In this document: one piece after another, positions 8,355-16,701 of the stretch
How the letters are laid out: each line of letters begins with the position of its first letter
How positions within the stretch are numbered: position 1 is the stretch's first letter
Assembly: GCA_902517815.1 (NCBI GenBank)
Contig: CABYED010000004.1
Location: 62,001 to 126,000, forward strand
Source of the DNA: an uncultured SAR116 cluster alpha proteobacterium
GTDB lineage: Bacteria; Pseudomonadota; Alphaproteobacteria; Puniceispirillales; Marisalimonadaceae
Length of the DNA: 64,000 bases
Direction: 5' to 3'
Made by a program: the position numbers and the translations under genes
The notes under the pieces: generated by a model
The model's input: only the letters and a program-made list of their open reading frames with translations
Databases searched by the model: none
Told to the model about the DNA's origin: nothing

Positions 8355-8373
8355 TATCTTAATGGCGGAGGGA
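8355..8373 (+). repeat. attL: 19-bp duplicate of the tRNA-Ser 3' end
   Basis: TATCTTAATGGCGGAGGGA is identical to 27151-27169. It contains the last 11 bases of the tRNA (CCA plus acceptor strand, read on the minus strand) and 8 bases of flank. The match stops at 8374, where the island-specific sequence begins. Confidence 0.92.
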
Positions 8374-8459
8374 ACCTCCTCATTATTTCATCTTAATCAT
8401 CTGATTTAATTAGATTTTATATAATAATAATTTTTTAGTCTACAATTTTGTCTACATCT
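8374..8459 (+). repeat. Island left-end repeat R1 with paired arm sites
   Basis: Following attL, GGAGG-GAA-CCTCC forms an inverted core (8367-8379). GTCTACA boxes at 8438-8444 and 8450-8456 are 12 bases apart, one helical turn and a bit, like integrase arm-type sites. The same arrangement, with core and first arm exactly 63 bases apart, recurs at 11524/11587, 14011/14074 and 15519/15582. Confidence 0.8.
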
Positions 8460-8570
8460 TGTTTATTAAAATTTTATATATTTATGCTTACTTCTTTTAA
8501 TCTTTCAATAGAAATAAATCCTATATTTATTAGCATTATGAGTTAATTCAATAATAATTTGAATGTTATT

Positions 8571-8864
8571 CTAGGCTTTATAGTATAAGTCAGGATTAAT
8601 AATTCCCGTGTCTACAGTGACTTTACAAGAAAATCTATCTTCGTAATCTCTGTTGAAGTTTTTTATGTCAGATAAATGCTTTTTCAAGTTTTCTTGGTTA
8701 TCAAAAGTAAAAATGCCTAATCCTTTATCAGGAGTTAAATGAAAAGTTTTAAATTCTAAAAGGCCATTTAATGTTTTGGGGTCAAAATTATCTGCCATAT
8801 ATTGATGACCTACGTGCATTAATTTAGAATTTGAATATCTAACACTACAAACAATACAAAACAT
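8571..8864 (-). CDS. Small unknown protein, possibly ABM/EthD-like
   Basis: A 97-residue protein: strand FCIVCSVRYS, then HVGHQYMADN, LNGLLEFKTFHLTP, GLGIFTFDNQENL, helix with KKHLSDI, and a final KVTVDTG strand. The alternation suggests a ferredoxin-like small barrel, similar in style to the ABM-like genes left of the island, but no family is identified. It is downstream of the epoxide hydrolase on the same strand (74-base gap) and belongs to the first cargo segment (R1-R2). Confidence 0.55.
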   Translation of the reverse strand: MFCIVCSVRYSNSKLMHVGHQYMADNFDPKTLNGLLEFKTFHLTPDKGLGIFTFDNQENLKKHLSDIKNFNRDYEDRFSCKVTVDTGIINPDLYYKA

Positions 8865-8938
8865 CTATATCTCCAACATTATATATTTAAGCTACTATGT
8901 TATTTACGAATAAATAAAATTCAATTGATAAATTAATT

Positions 8939-10087
8939 TTATATGGCGACTTTTTTGTAAAAATCTTGAATGTCTTTTATTAGAGAAGAGGGTTGCTCAA
9001 GAGCTGCAAAATGCCCACCTTTCTTCATTTCAGTCCAATGGACTAGATTAAAAAGCCTTTCTACATACGATTTAGGAGGCCATGCTAAAAACTCTTTTGG
9101 ATAAACAGCACATCCAGTAGGAACTTCTACCATTTTTCCTTCCTTAGAGAGTATGCGTCCTCCTTCTTTGACTCTGCCATAATAAATCCAAGATGATGTA
9201 TTGAATGATTTAGTTAGGATGTAGATCATAATATTGGTCAATAAGTCGTCTTTTTGGTATGTCAAATCTAGACTTCCATCTTTTAAATCAGACCAATGGT
9301 AAAATTTTTCTACTATCCAAGCAGCCACACCTACAGGGCTCTCCATCATAGCGTAACTAAGTGTTTGAGGTTTTGTGCTTTGTATAGCAAAATATCCACT
9401 TTGAGAGACATAATCTATATTAAATTGCTTATCCCAACTTTTTTCTTCTTCTGTTTTTGGTCCATCTATATGTCTTGCAGGAAGCATATTAATATGAATA
9501 CCTTTACAATTTTTTGAGTGATCAAAACCAAGCCATGTAGAGATTGCACTACCCCAATCACCTCCTTGAGCAACATATCTTTCATAACCAAGATTTTTCG
9601 TCATAAGCTTATTAAAAATCTCAGCAATTTTTCTTGGTCCAATTGGATTAGCTGGTTTACCTGAAAATGCAAAACCAGGAATAGACGGAGCAATAATATC
9701 AAAGCAAATTTCATCTTTATTTCCATATTTTTCTGGTTCACAAAGTGGTTCAATAATATCCAGAAATTCAACTATTGAGCCGGGCCATCCATGAATTAAA
9801 ATTAACGGAATAGCCTTTGGGGAAGAAGATTTTTTAAAAATGAAATGAATATCAATATCATCTACTTTTGTTATATAATTAGGCTGTTGATTTAATCTGA
9901 GCTCTTGAGATTCCCAGTCATATTTCTTAGTCCAATAATCAGCTAAATGCTTCATATAATCTATATTTGTTCCAAAAGACCATCCGCCTTCTTTTGGCAT
10001 TTCATGCCATGGAAACATTTCAACTTTTTCTTTGATTTTCAATATTCTTTGCTTGGGATAAGATATATTAAAAGGTTCTATTTTCAT
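8939..10087 (-). CDS. Epoxide hydrolase (EHN domain plus alpha/beta hydrolase)
   Basis: A 382-residue protein with the epoxide-hydrolase N-terminal domain (FNISYPKQRI..., residues about 1-105) and an alpha/beta hydrolase core. HGWPGS forms the oxyanion-hole region, the nucleophile is the Asp in GGDWGS, and GGHFAALEQP near residue 357 supplies the His. Length and layout match microsomal-type/EHN bacterial epoxide hydrolases, which convert epoxides to diols in the cytosol. It is island cargo, divergent from the broken EamA gene. Confidence 0.9.
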   Translation of the reverse strand: MKIEPFNISYPKQRILKIKEKVEMFPWHEMPKEGGWSFGTNIDYMKHLADYWTKKYDWESQELRLNQQPNYITKVDDIDIHFIFKKSSSPKAIPLILIHGWPGSIVEFLDIIEPLCEPEKYGNKDEICFDIIAPSIPGFAFSGKPANPIGPRKIAEIFNKLMTKNLGYERYVAQGGDWGSAISTWLGFDHSKNCKGIHINMLPARHIDGPKTEEEKSWDKQFNIDYVSQSGYFAIQSTKPQTLSYAMMESPVGVAAWIVEKFYHWSDLKDGSLDLTYQKDDLLTNIMIYILTKSFNTSSWIYYGRVKEGGRILSKEGKMVEVPTGCAVYPKEFLAWPPKSYVERLFNLVHWTEMKKGGHFAALEQPSSLIKDIQDFYKKVAI

Positions 10088-10173
10088 TTTAAAATAATAA
10101 AAGTCAGATAAAAATTAATTAAAATATAAAAAAAGAATAAATCAGAAAATTAAATTGGTCTAATTAAATTTCT

Positions 10174-11082
10174 TTGGGTAACGAAGTGAGTGCAAATAAA
10201 AGTGTAAATAATAAAATTATATTTGGTATTTTTTATATGTTGGCAGCCTGTGCATTTATTGGTGGAACTGTAGTTGTAGCTAAAATATTAGGAAAAGATT
10301 ATTTTGGAGAACCATTGAAACCATTCCAAATAAGCCAATCAAGATTTTTATATGGATTTGTTTTTGTATTAATATTCACTTTCTTTAATAAAATTAAAAT
10401 TGAGGCACCAAATCCTAAACTACATCTCGCAAGGACATCATTGGGATGGATTGGTGCAACAATCTTATTTGGTTCATCTAGTCTTATTCCAGTGAATGAT
10501 GCAGTTGCTCTTAACTTTTCAAATCCAGTCTTTGCAATGATATTTTCAATAATAATATTAAAAGAAAAATATTTTTCATATAGGTGGATTGCAATGATAA
10601 TTACGTTTGCTGGTGCCTTAATTTTAATTAGGCCTGATTTTTCTAATCTTTACGTTGAACCAGTAGCATTAGTCTCAATTTTTGGAGCTATTTGTTTGGG
10701 CTTAGAGGCAATTTTTATAAAACTTTTAACTAAATACGAAAAAAATACACAAATTTTACTAATAAATAATTTCATTGGACTAATTTTATCATCATTAATA
10801 GTTATTTTTTTCTGGCAAACACCAACTTTTTTACAACTACTATTTTGCATTCTTATAGGATTTCTAATGATATGTGCACAAATCTGTTTTTTTAATAGCT
10901 CTTAGGAGTAATCAGTTGAACTTTGTTATACCTTTTTTTACAGCACTCTAATTTTTGTTTTGTTGTATGATTATTTAATCTTTAGAGAGTTACCTGATTT
11001 TTTAAGTCTTTCTGGTTCATTATTAATTATGATTGGAGGAATATATTTGTTTTTAAAAGAAACTAATAAGGATATTTCGTGA
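10174..11082 (+). pseudogene. EamA/DMT-family transporter interrupted by two frameshifts
   Basis: The frame starts with TTG 10174 (or GTG 10186) and encodes most of a 10-TM drug/metabolite exporter with two EamA repeats. It stops at 10903 just after AQICFF. Continuing in another frame gives ALRSNQLNFVIPFF, and after a second shift TLIFVLLYDYLIFRELPDF...GGIYLF to TGA at 11082: the missing TM9-10. Both shifts fall in runs of seven T (near 10885-10892 and 10933-10939); one run seems one T too long and the other one too short. Either real compensating lesions or homopolymer errors would explain this. Confidence 0.8.
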
Positions 11083-11104
11083 CATCAAATATAAAATTTT
11101 AAAA

Positions 11105-11374
11105 TTATTCATGCTCTCCACCCTTATCATTAGGGTCTAATTCTATTCTTTTTCCATCAACGTATATTGCTCGACTTCTACTAGGTGTGTAGTAACTACC
11201 AAAAAAATTGGGTTTTCTTTTTGCTGTTTCAAAAGTTATTACAGTAACTGCAACTGCACTTAATAAAATCAGATGTGCAATTGTTGTAATCCCAAAAATC
11301 CACATGCTTGTAAAATACATAGAAAACACAATACACCACATCCATGCTAAGACCTGCATTATCATATGTCTCAT
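11105..11374 (-). CDS. Small membrane protein, unknown
   Basis: An 89-residue protein with two predicted transmembrane segments in the first 50 residues (LAWMWCIVFSMYFTSMWIFG and IAHLILLSAVAVTVI). A basic, soluble tail follows, ending GKRIELDPNDKGGEHE. The hydrophobic pattern supports a real gene. No family is recognised. It is the last gene of the first cargo segment, convergent with the broken EamA gene. Confidence 0.6.
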   Translation of the reverse strand: MRHMIMQVLAWMWCIVFSMYFTSMWIFGITTIAHLILLSAVAVTVITFETAKRKPNFFGSYYTPSRSRAIYVDGKRIELDPNDKGGEHE

Positions 11375-11515
11375 ATTAGTGTCTGGAATATTCTTAAGTG
11401 GATTTTGTTATGATTCATAACAATATTCCAAGTATCGTATATAATTTTTTGCATATTTTTACCTAAAGTAATTGAAGATAAATTTTTGTTGGTTTTAGAC
11501 TAATTCTAATTAATT

Positions 11516-11606
11516 ATAGGGAACCTCCTCGATATTCCAATTTAGTCATCTAATCTAATTATATTTTATAGATTAATATGTTTTCAGTCTACAAATCAGT
11601 CTATAA
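11516..11606 (+). repeat. Island repeat R2 (internal att-like element)
   Basis: ATAGGGAA-CCTCCTC core (11516-11530) with arms GTCTACA (11587-11593) and GTCTATA (11599-11605). The 63-base core-to-arm and 12-base arm-to-arm distances are the same as in R1. The tRNA-derived half of the core has decayed relative to R1. Confidence 0.75.
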
Positions 11607-11893
11607 ACTAAAAACAACATGATGTTTTTATAATCAAGTAATTTTCAATTATTATATTATTCAACCTGGCGGATGATAAATTAGTTAAAAAGACTTTAAA
11701 TTATCAATTGCAAACAATTTCATAATAAGTATTATTTCGAAAAGTATTACAGAGATTTATCATTTTAAAATTAACTTCTAACACCTATCACAAAAATATA
11801 AATGAGTATATAGCTACTCTATACGATAAAGTTCGTAATAAAACACAAAGTTTATCAGAACCACTTAGTGAAGCAGATCAGTGCATCCAATCA

Positions 11894-13996
11894 ATGCCTG
11901 ATGCAAGTCCAACTAAATGGCATTTAGCTCATACAACTTGGTTTTTTGAAACGTTTATCCTTAAAAAATTTGTTAGAAATTATCAAGAGTTTCATCCTAA
12001 CTATAATTTCTTATTTAATTCTTATTATAATAAAATAGGGGATCGTCATGCTAGGCCTGAAAGAGGTATGATAACCCGTCCTTCATCAGCTGAGGTATAC
12101 GAATATAGAAATCATATTGATAATAAAATGAAAGAATACTTTCAAATGAAACCAAAATCTGATGTTTTACGATTGATAGAACTTGGCATTCATCACGAAC
12201 AACAACATCAAGAACTTTTAATGACAGACATAAAACATGCTTTTTCAAGAAATCCATTGTTTCCTAAATATAGAGAACCTATTGCAGTAAAAGGATTAAG
12301 TGTAAGTAAATCAAATTGGTTAGATCATCCAGGGGGACTTGTCGAAATTGGATATTCTGGAGAAAAGTTTGTTTTTGATGCTGAAGGTCCGAGACATAAA
12401 ATTTGGCTAGAGCCATTTTGTTTAGCAAAAAATCCAGTATCAAATCGTGAATATATAGAGTTTATCGAGGATGGGGGTTATAAGAAGGCAGAGTTTTGGT
12501 TATCTGACGGATGGACTTTTTGCCAAAAGGAAAATTTGGAATCTCCAATGTATTGGTATAAAAATAGTGATGGTACTTGGTCATATTATACAATGGGTGG
12601 TATAATTCCAATAAATTTGAACGCTCCGGTTTGTCATGTTAGTTATTATGAAGCTGATGCATTCGCTCGATGGTCTAATGCCAGGTTGCCTCGAGAATCT
12701 GAGTGGGAAATAATTGCTGAATCATTTGATATTGAGGGCAATTTTGCTGATGCTAATATATTTGCCCCACAACCTTCAACAAAAGATGGAGTTACACAAA
12801 TTTATGGAGATGTGTGGGAATGGACCCAAAGCTCATTTGCTGCTTATCCAGGCTATCAGATTGCGGATGGTGCAGTAGGCGAATATAATGGAAAATTTAT
12901 GTCTGGCCAGATGGTTTTACGGGGTGGTTCTTGCGCCACTTCTTCAGATCACATCAGAGCTTCATACCGCAATTTCTTTCCTCCAAGTGCGCGCTGGCAA
13001 TTTTCAGGAATACGTTTGGCTAAGGACAGATCTGCTACTATTTATAGTCTTCATGCTAATGATAATTGTAATAAAGACAAATTTTTGAATGATGTTATTT
13101 TAGGATTAAGTTCATTACCTAAACACATACCATCAAAATATCTTTATAATAATGAAGGTGCTTGTCTATTCGAAAAAATTTGTAAACTTGACGATTATTA
13201 TCCAACAAGAACAGAAGTAGGTATTCTTAAAAATAATGCGACTGAAATAGCAAAATATTTTGGTTCGAATGTAACGCTTATTGAATACGGTTCTGGTTCT
13301 CTTGAGAAGGTACGAATACTAATAGATAAATTAATTGATCCAGTTTCACTTTGTGCAATTGATATTTCGGAAGAACAATTGCAAAAAGGGGCAAATATTT
13401 TACGTGAGACCTACCCCAAGCTTGAAGTTTTAACAGTTGCTGCTGATTTCACTTCATCATTGAAAATACCAAAATCTAAAAGACAGACTAAGTCAAAAAT
13501 TGCATTTTTCCCAGGTTCTACTATTGGAAATTTTGAGCCTATTAGTGCTAAAACATTTTTACAATCAATTTGCAAAACTGTTGGCATAAACGGAAAATTG
13601 TTAATAGGTGTTGATTTAAAAAAAGATCATGAACGCCTGCTTAGAGCGTATGATGACAATAAAGGTGTTACGGATGCTTTTAATAAAAATCTTCTCTCGA
13701 GAATTAATCAAGAACTAGGTGCTGACTTTAATCAAGGTTTGTTTCGTCATATTGTTCGCTTTAACACTTTCGAAGGTAGAGTAGAAATGCATCTTGAAAG
13801 TTGTGTTGATCAAGTAGTTAATATTGGTAAAGAAAGATTTTTTTTTACAGCCGGTGAAACAATTCATACAGAAAATTCATATAAATATCACATCCATGAA
13901 TTTGTAGATTTGGCTGCCTCTTCTGGTTTTGAGAAAATTTCGACATGGACAGATAAAGAAAACTTATTTGCCGTTATGTTATTTAAAGTTAAATAA
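11894..13996 (+). CDS. egtBD: EgtB-EgtD fusion: ergothioneine sulfoxide synthase plus histidine trimethyltransferase
   Basis: 700 residues from ATG 11894. Residues 1-385 are EgtB: a DinB-type domain with His13, His101 and His105 (HEQQH) as iron ligands, then an FGE-sulfatase domain ending in GIRLAKD. Residues 390-700 are EgtD, the SAM-dependent histidine N-alpha-trimethyltransferase (YYPTRTE, EYGSGS, FFPGSTIGNF, TENSYKY). Together they could turn histidine plus a thiol into the sulfoxide precursor of ergothioneine; the final C-S lyase is not present. In-frame family-like sequence (EYIATLYDKVR...CIQS) continues upstream to about 11729 without any ATG/GTG/TTG, so the first ~38 residues expected for EgtB lack a usable start. 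Confidence 0.9.
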   Translation: MPDASPTKWHLAHTTWFFETFILKKFVRNYQEFHPNYNFLFNSYYNKIGDRHARPERGMITRPSSAEVYEYRNHIDNKMKEYFQMKPKSDVLRLIELGIHHEQQHQELLMTDIKHAFSRNPLFPKYREPIAVKGLSVSKSNWLDHPGGLVEIGYSGEKFVFDAEGPRHKIWLEPFCLAKNPVSNREYIEFIEDGGYKKAEFWLSDGWTFCQKENLESPMYWYKNSDGTWSYYTMGGIIPINLNAPVCHVSYYEADAFARWSNARLPRESEWEIIAESFDIEGNFADANIFAPQPSTKDGVTQIYGDVWEWTQSSFAAYPGYQIADGAVGEYNGKFMSGQMVLRGGSCATSSDHIRASYRNFFPPSARWQFSGIRLAKDRSATIYSLHANDNCNKDKFLNDVILGLSSLPKHIPSKYLYNNEGACLFEKICKLDDYYPTRTEVGILKNNATEIAKYFGSNVTLIEYGSGSLEKVRILIDKLIDPVSLCAIDISEEQLQKGANILRETYPKLEVLTVAADFTSSLKIPKSKRQTKSKIAFFPGSTIGNFEPISAKTFLQSICKTVGINGKLLIGVDLKKDHERLLRAYDDNKGVTDAFNKNLLSRINQELGADFNQGLFRHIVRFNTFEGRVEMHLESCVDQVVNIGKERFFFTAGETIHTENSYKYHIHEFVDLAASSGFEKISTWTDKENLFAVMLFKVK

Positions 13997-14002
13997 TTTG
14001 GA

Positions 14003-14095
14003 GGAGAGAACCTCCTCATTATTTCATTTTAATCATCTGATTTAACTAGATTTTATAGAATAATAATTATTCAGTCTAAAATTTAGTCTACAAAT
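14003..14095 (+). repeat. Island repeat R3 (internal att-like element)
   Basis: GGAGAGAA-CCTCCTC core (14003-14017), one mismatch from R1 in its left half, with arms GTCTAAA (14074-14080) and GTCTACA (14086-14092). It starts just 6 bases after the stop codon of the EgtB-EgtD gene and ends 42 bases before the next gene. Confidence 0.78.
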
Positions 14096-14137
14096 TGTAT
14101 TATTGAATTATAAAATAAACAGATTATAAATATAAAC

Positions 14138-15469
14138 ATGCGAAAATTACTTTGTTGTACATTTTTCCTTTTTGCTTCAAGTGTAATTTTAATTTCTGAA
14201 AACACAAAAGCTGGGAATTGGAATAAAGGTGGCACTGGAAGCACTTTTTTGATTCCTCAAACTAATCCTGGTGGGCCTGCAGTTAGCCATACAAGCAATG
14301 AAGAACTCCCCCAGAATGTTAGACCTAATGATAACACTATCTCACTTTATCTAGACAGAAAAACTGCGCATATCCATTACCGGCGAAGCCAAGGTCGTAC
14401 CTATATAGTTGAGCCAAGTGGAAACGCTTTAGAATTCAAATTTGTAACAAATATTAAAAGTGCGGTTCTAGAACAGCAGCTCTCTAAGGGATATATCCTA
14501 AGCTACCTGTTTTATGAGGATGGAATAGTTAAATACAACGGTCGAGCAAAAGATGGTCGTTTTCGTCAAGACGTAAATAATGAAATGCTTTTTTTTACGC
14601 ACTCAACAGGTAAAAGTATAACTTCCTATATTATTGGTCATGCAATATGTGAAGGGTATATTGACTCCATTCATGAGTTAATTGACTGGCCAATGATGAG
14701 CAAAACTCTCTATCAAGGGCAACCATTACTTGACTTGTTAAATATGAGAGCGGGAGATAAACACACTATAGACGAAAAAAGAAGTCATTATGTGATGGGA
14801 TCAAAAAAGCATCATCGCCACATGGGCTTAAATGAAATTGCACGGCTATTGGAGGGAACTAAAAAAAGAGGTCGTAAACTTTTTTACAATAACTTTCTTG
14901 CTGATGTGTTGGCCAACTATATTGTCTTTAAAAGTGGTGAAAAATATGACTATTTGATGCGCAAAGTTTTCCAAGAAAAAGTAAAAATCGCACATCCAAT
15001 TTATTATGAGAAACACGCTAGTAGTTCAGGTGGTTCTACAAAAGATAAAAACTCACCTGACTATTACGGTCAGCCACAAACTCTTGCATCTTACTCATTC
15101 ATGATGACACGCCTGGATTTTTTAAGGGTGGCAGTAGCAATGATGAAAGACTATCAAAGCGACAGTTGTGAAGGGAATTATCTTAAACAAATCCAATCTA
15201 AGGCTGAAAATTGGTATCGTGGTCGCCACAAAAGTCGTAATGCAAGTTTATGGCTTAACAATTATGCGCAAAAATATGGTGGTCAGTTTTACTTTGACTT
15301 CCTTGGCATGAAGCAACGAAATATTTTTGGAACTGAGGGTTACAATGGTCAAAATATGTTAATCGACATGGATAAATCAAGAATTGTAGTTACTAATAGC
15401 TCGGCAACTGCTTGGGACCAAAGAACATTCATGCTTGAAGTTATTCGCGACGGAAAGTTGCCAAAATAA
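14138..15469 (+). CDS. Secreted serine beta-lactamase-family hydrolase
   Basis: A 443-residue protein with a clear signal peptide (MRKLLCCTFFLFASSVILIS, cleavage near TKA-G). The Ser-x-x-Lys motif of class C/penicillin-binding-type hydrolases appears as STGK within FFTHSTGKSITSYI; the rest of the fold (LLDLLNMRAG, YNNFLADVLANYI) fits the beta-lactamase superfamily, nearest to EstB/6-aminohexanoate hydrolase-like esterases. It probably acts in the periplasm on an ester, amide or peptide. It is alone between repeats R3 and R4, a one-gene cargo segment, and a distant relative lies at 16702. Confidence 0.82.
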   Translation: MRKLLCCTFFLFASSVILISENTKAGNWNKGGTGSTFLIPQTNPGGPAVSHTSNEELPQNVRPNDNTISLYLDRKTAHIHYRRSQGRTYIVEPSGNALEFKFVTNIKSAVLEQQLSKGYILSYLFYEDGIVKYNGRAKDGRFRQDVNNEMLFFTHSTGKSITSYIIGHAICEGYIDSIHELIDWPMMSKTLYQGQPLLDLLNMRAGDKHTIDEKRSHYVMGSKKHHRHMGLNEIARLLEGTKKRGRKLFYNNFLADVLANYIVFKSGEKYDYLMRKVFQEKVKIAHPIYYEKHASSSGGSTKDKNSPDYYGQPQTLASYSFMMTRLDFLRVAVAMMKDYQSDSCEGNYLKQIQSKAENWYRGRHKSRNASLWLNNYAQKYGGQFYFDFLGMKQRNIFGTEGYNGQNMLIDMDKSRIVVTNSSATAWDQRTFMLEVIRDGKLPK

Positions 15470-15510
15470 GAAAATAAGGTAATAAAAAATTAAAATTGTT
15501 ATAAATGCGA

Positions 15511-15602
15511 GAAGACAACCTCCTCGTTATTCAATCTTAATCATCTTATTAAATTAGAATTTATAGATTAATAAGTTTTCAGTCCACAATTTAGTCTACA
15601 AA
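15511..15602 (+). repeat. Island repeat R4 (internal att-like element)
   Basis: GAAGACAA-CCTCCTC core (15511-15525) with arms GTCCACA (15582-15588) and GTCTACA (15594-15600), again 63 and 12 bases apart. Its left half is the most degenerate of the four, suggesting the oldest insertion or a site that no longer needs tRNA identity. Confidence 0.75.
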
Positions 15603-15612
15603 TAAATATTTT

Positions 15613-16666
15613 TTAATTATTAAATTTAATTGTCTTAATTATTTCTTCATCAACTTGTTTCATTACTTTCCGGTTTGTAGTTGTATTACCTTTTCTTCTT
15701 GGGCAGTTTTTACTCAAAAACATAAAAGCTTCATTATCATCAGGACTAAAAATCGAAGTATTTGTAGTAATTATTTTTTTATTTAAAAAATCAAAGTTTA
15801 AACCACAATTATATGTACTAACCATGTTTTGAGGCCATCTATGTTTGTGCCAAGCCAATCTCCAAGGCCCTTCAGGTTTGCCATACCAATCCATATTTTC
15901 AGCAGAACGCATAGAATCCCACATATGACCTATACTTTGAAACTGTGAATCTTTAAAAATCTTAATAGAAGCATTCACACCTCTATTTTTTATTGTTTTA
16001 ATAAATGATTCACACGCTTTTTCATCGTAATTTGTGTCATCTGTGCCAATAAAATGTCTATATATTACTTGTTTGTATTTTTTATTATTTGTTAGCTGAC
16101 ATGCGCCATACAAATTAATAAAACCCTTAAAATCATGACTTGAATTTTTAAGGTTATTAGTAAAATTTTTATCCAAAGATAAAGCAGCTAAAAATCCTCC
16201 TAAAGAAAATCCAATGAACCATGATTGTTTTAGATCAATTTCATTGTAATCACTTAAATAAGATAATGCACCATAAGCATCATGCATTCTTGAACCAGCT
16301 CCAGCTATTTCAAATTTCATAGGCCATTTTTGTTTATGTGGAATATCTCTAGATGCATAAGTCCTAACTCCTACACAGGCGATTCCGTTTTGCGATAACT
16401 TTTCACACATTCGATTATCTCTTCCTCTTTGACCTCCTAACCCAGGAACAAGTATAGCTAATGGGAATTTTGAACTATTTGAGGCCTTTTTTGGAAGATA
16501 CAAAATTCCATGCGAAGTAATAGGTTTAACTTTTTAACCCCATAAATCTTCTCCAAGGTATGAAGAAAATTCAATCCTTTTACCATCTTTGTCCGCGTAA
16601 AGTTTTAAATGAATAAGAACTTATAAGTATAAAAATAAGAGCTAAAATTAAAGACAATTTATGCAT
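15613..16666 (-). pseudogene. Exported alpha/beta hydrolase, degraded at its 5' end
   Basis: The intact 3' part (TTG 16503 to 15613, 296 codons) has a dienelactone-hydrolase-like core: LVPGLGGQRGRDNR, the nucleophile elbow GFSLGG, and QSIGHMWDS near the expected His. Upstream, the frame continues as DGKRIEFSSYLGEDLWG, a TAA at 16534-16536, KVKPITSHGI, then the intact part. Further upstream ATG 16666 begins a signal peptide (HKLSLILALIFILISS) in a different frame. One stop and one frameshift thus separate the export signal from the enzyme. It is probably non-functional as a secreted enzyme. Confidence 0.7.
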
Positions 16667-16701
16667 TGTTTTATAAAGAGAAAGGGAAGCCAAGGTGAAA
16701 C

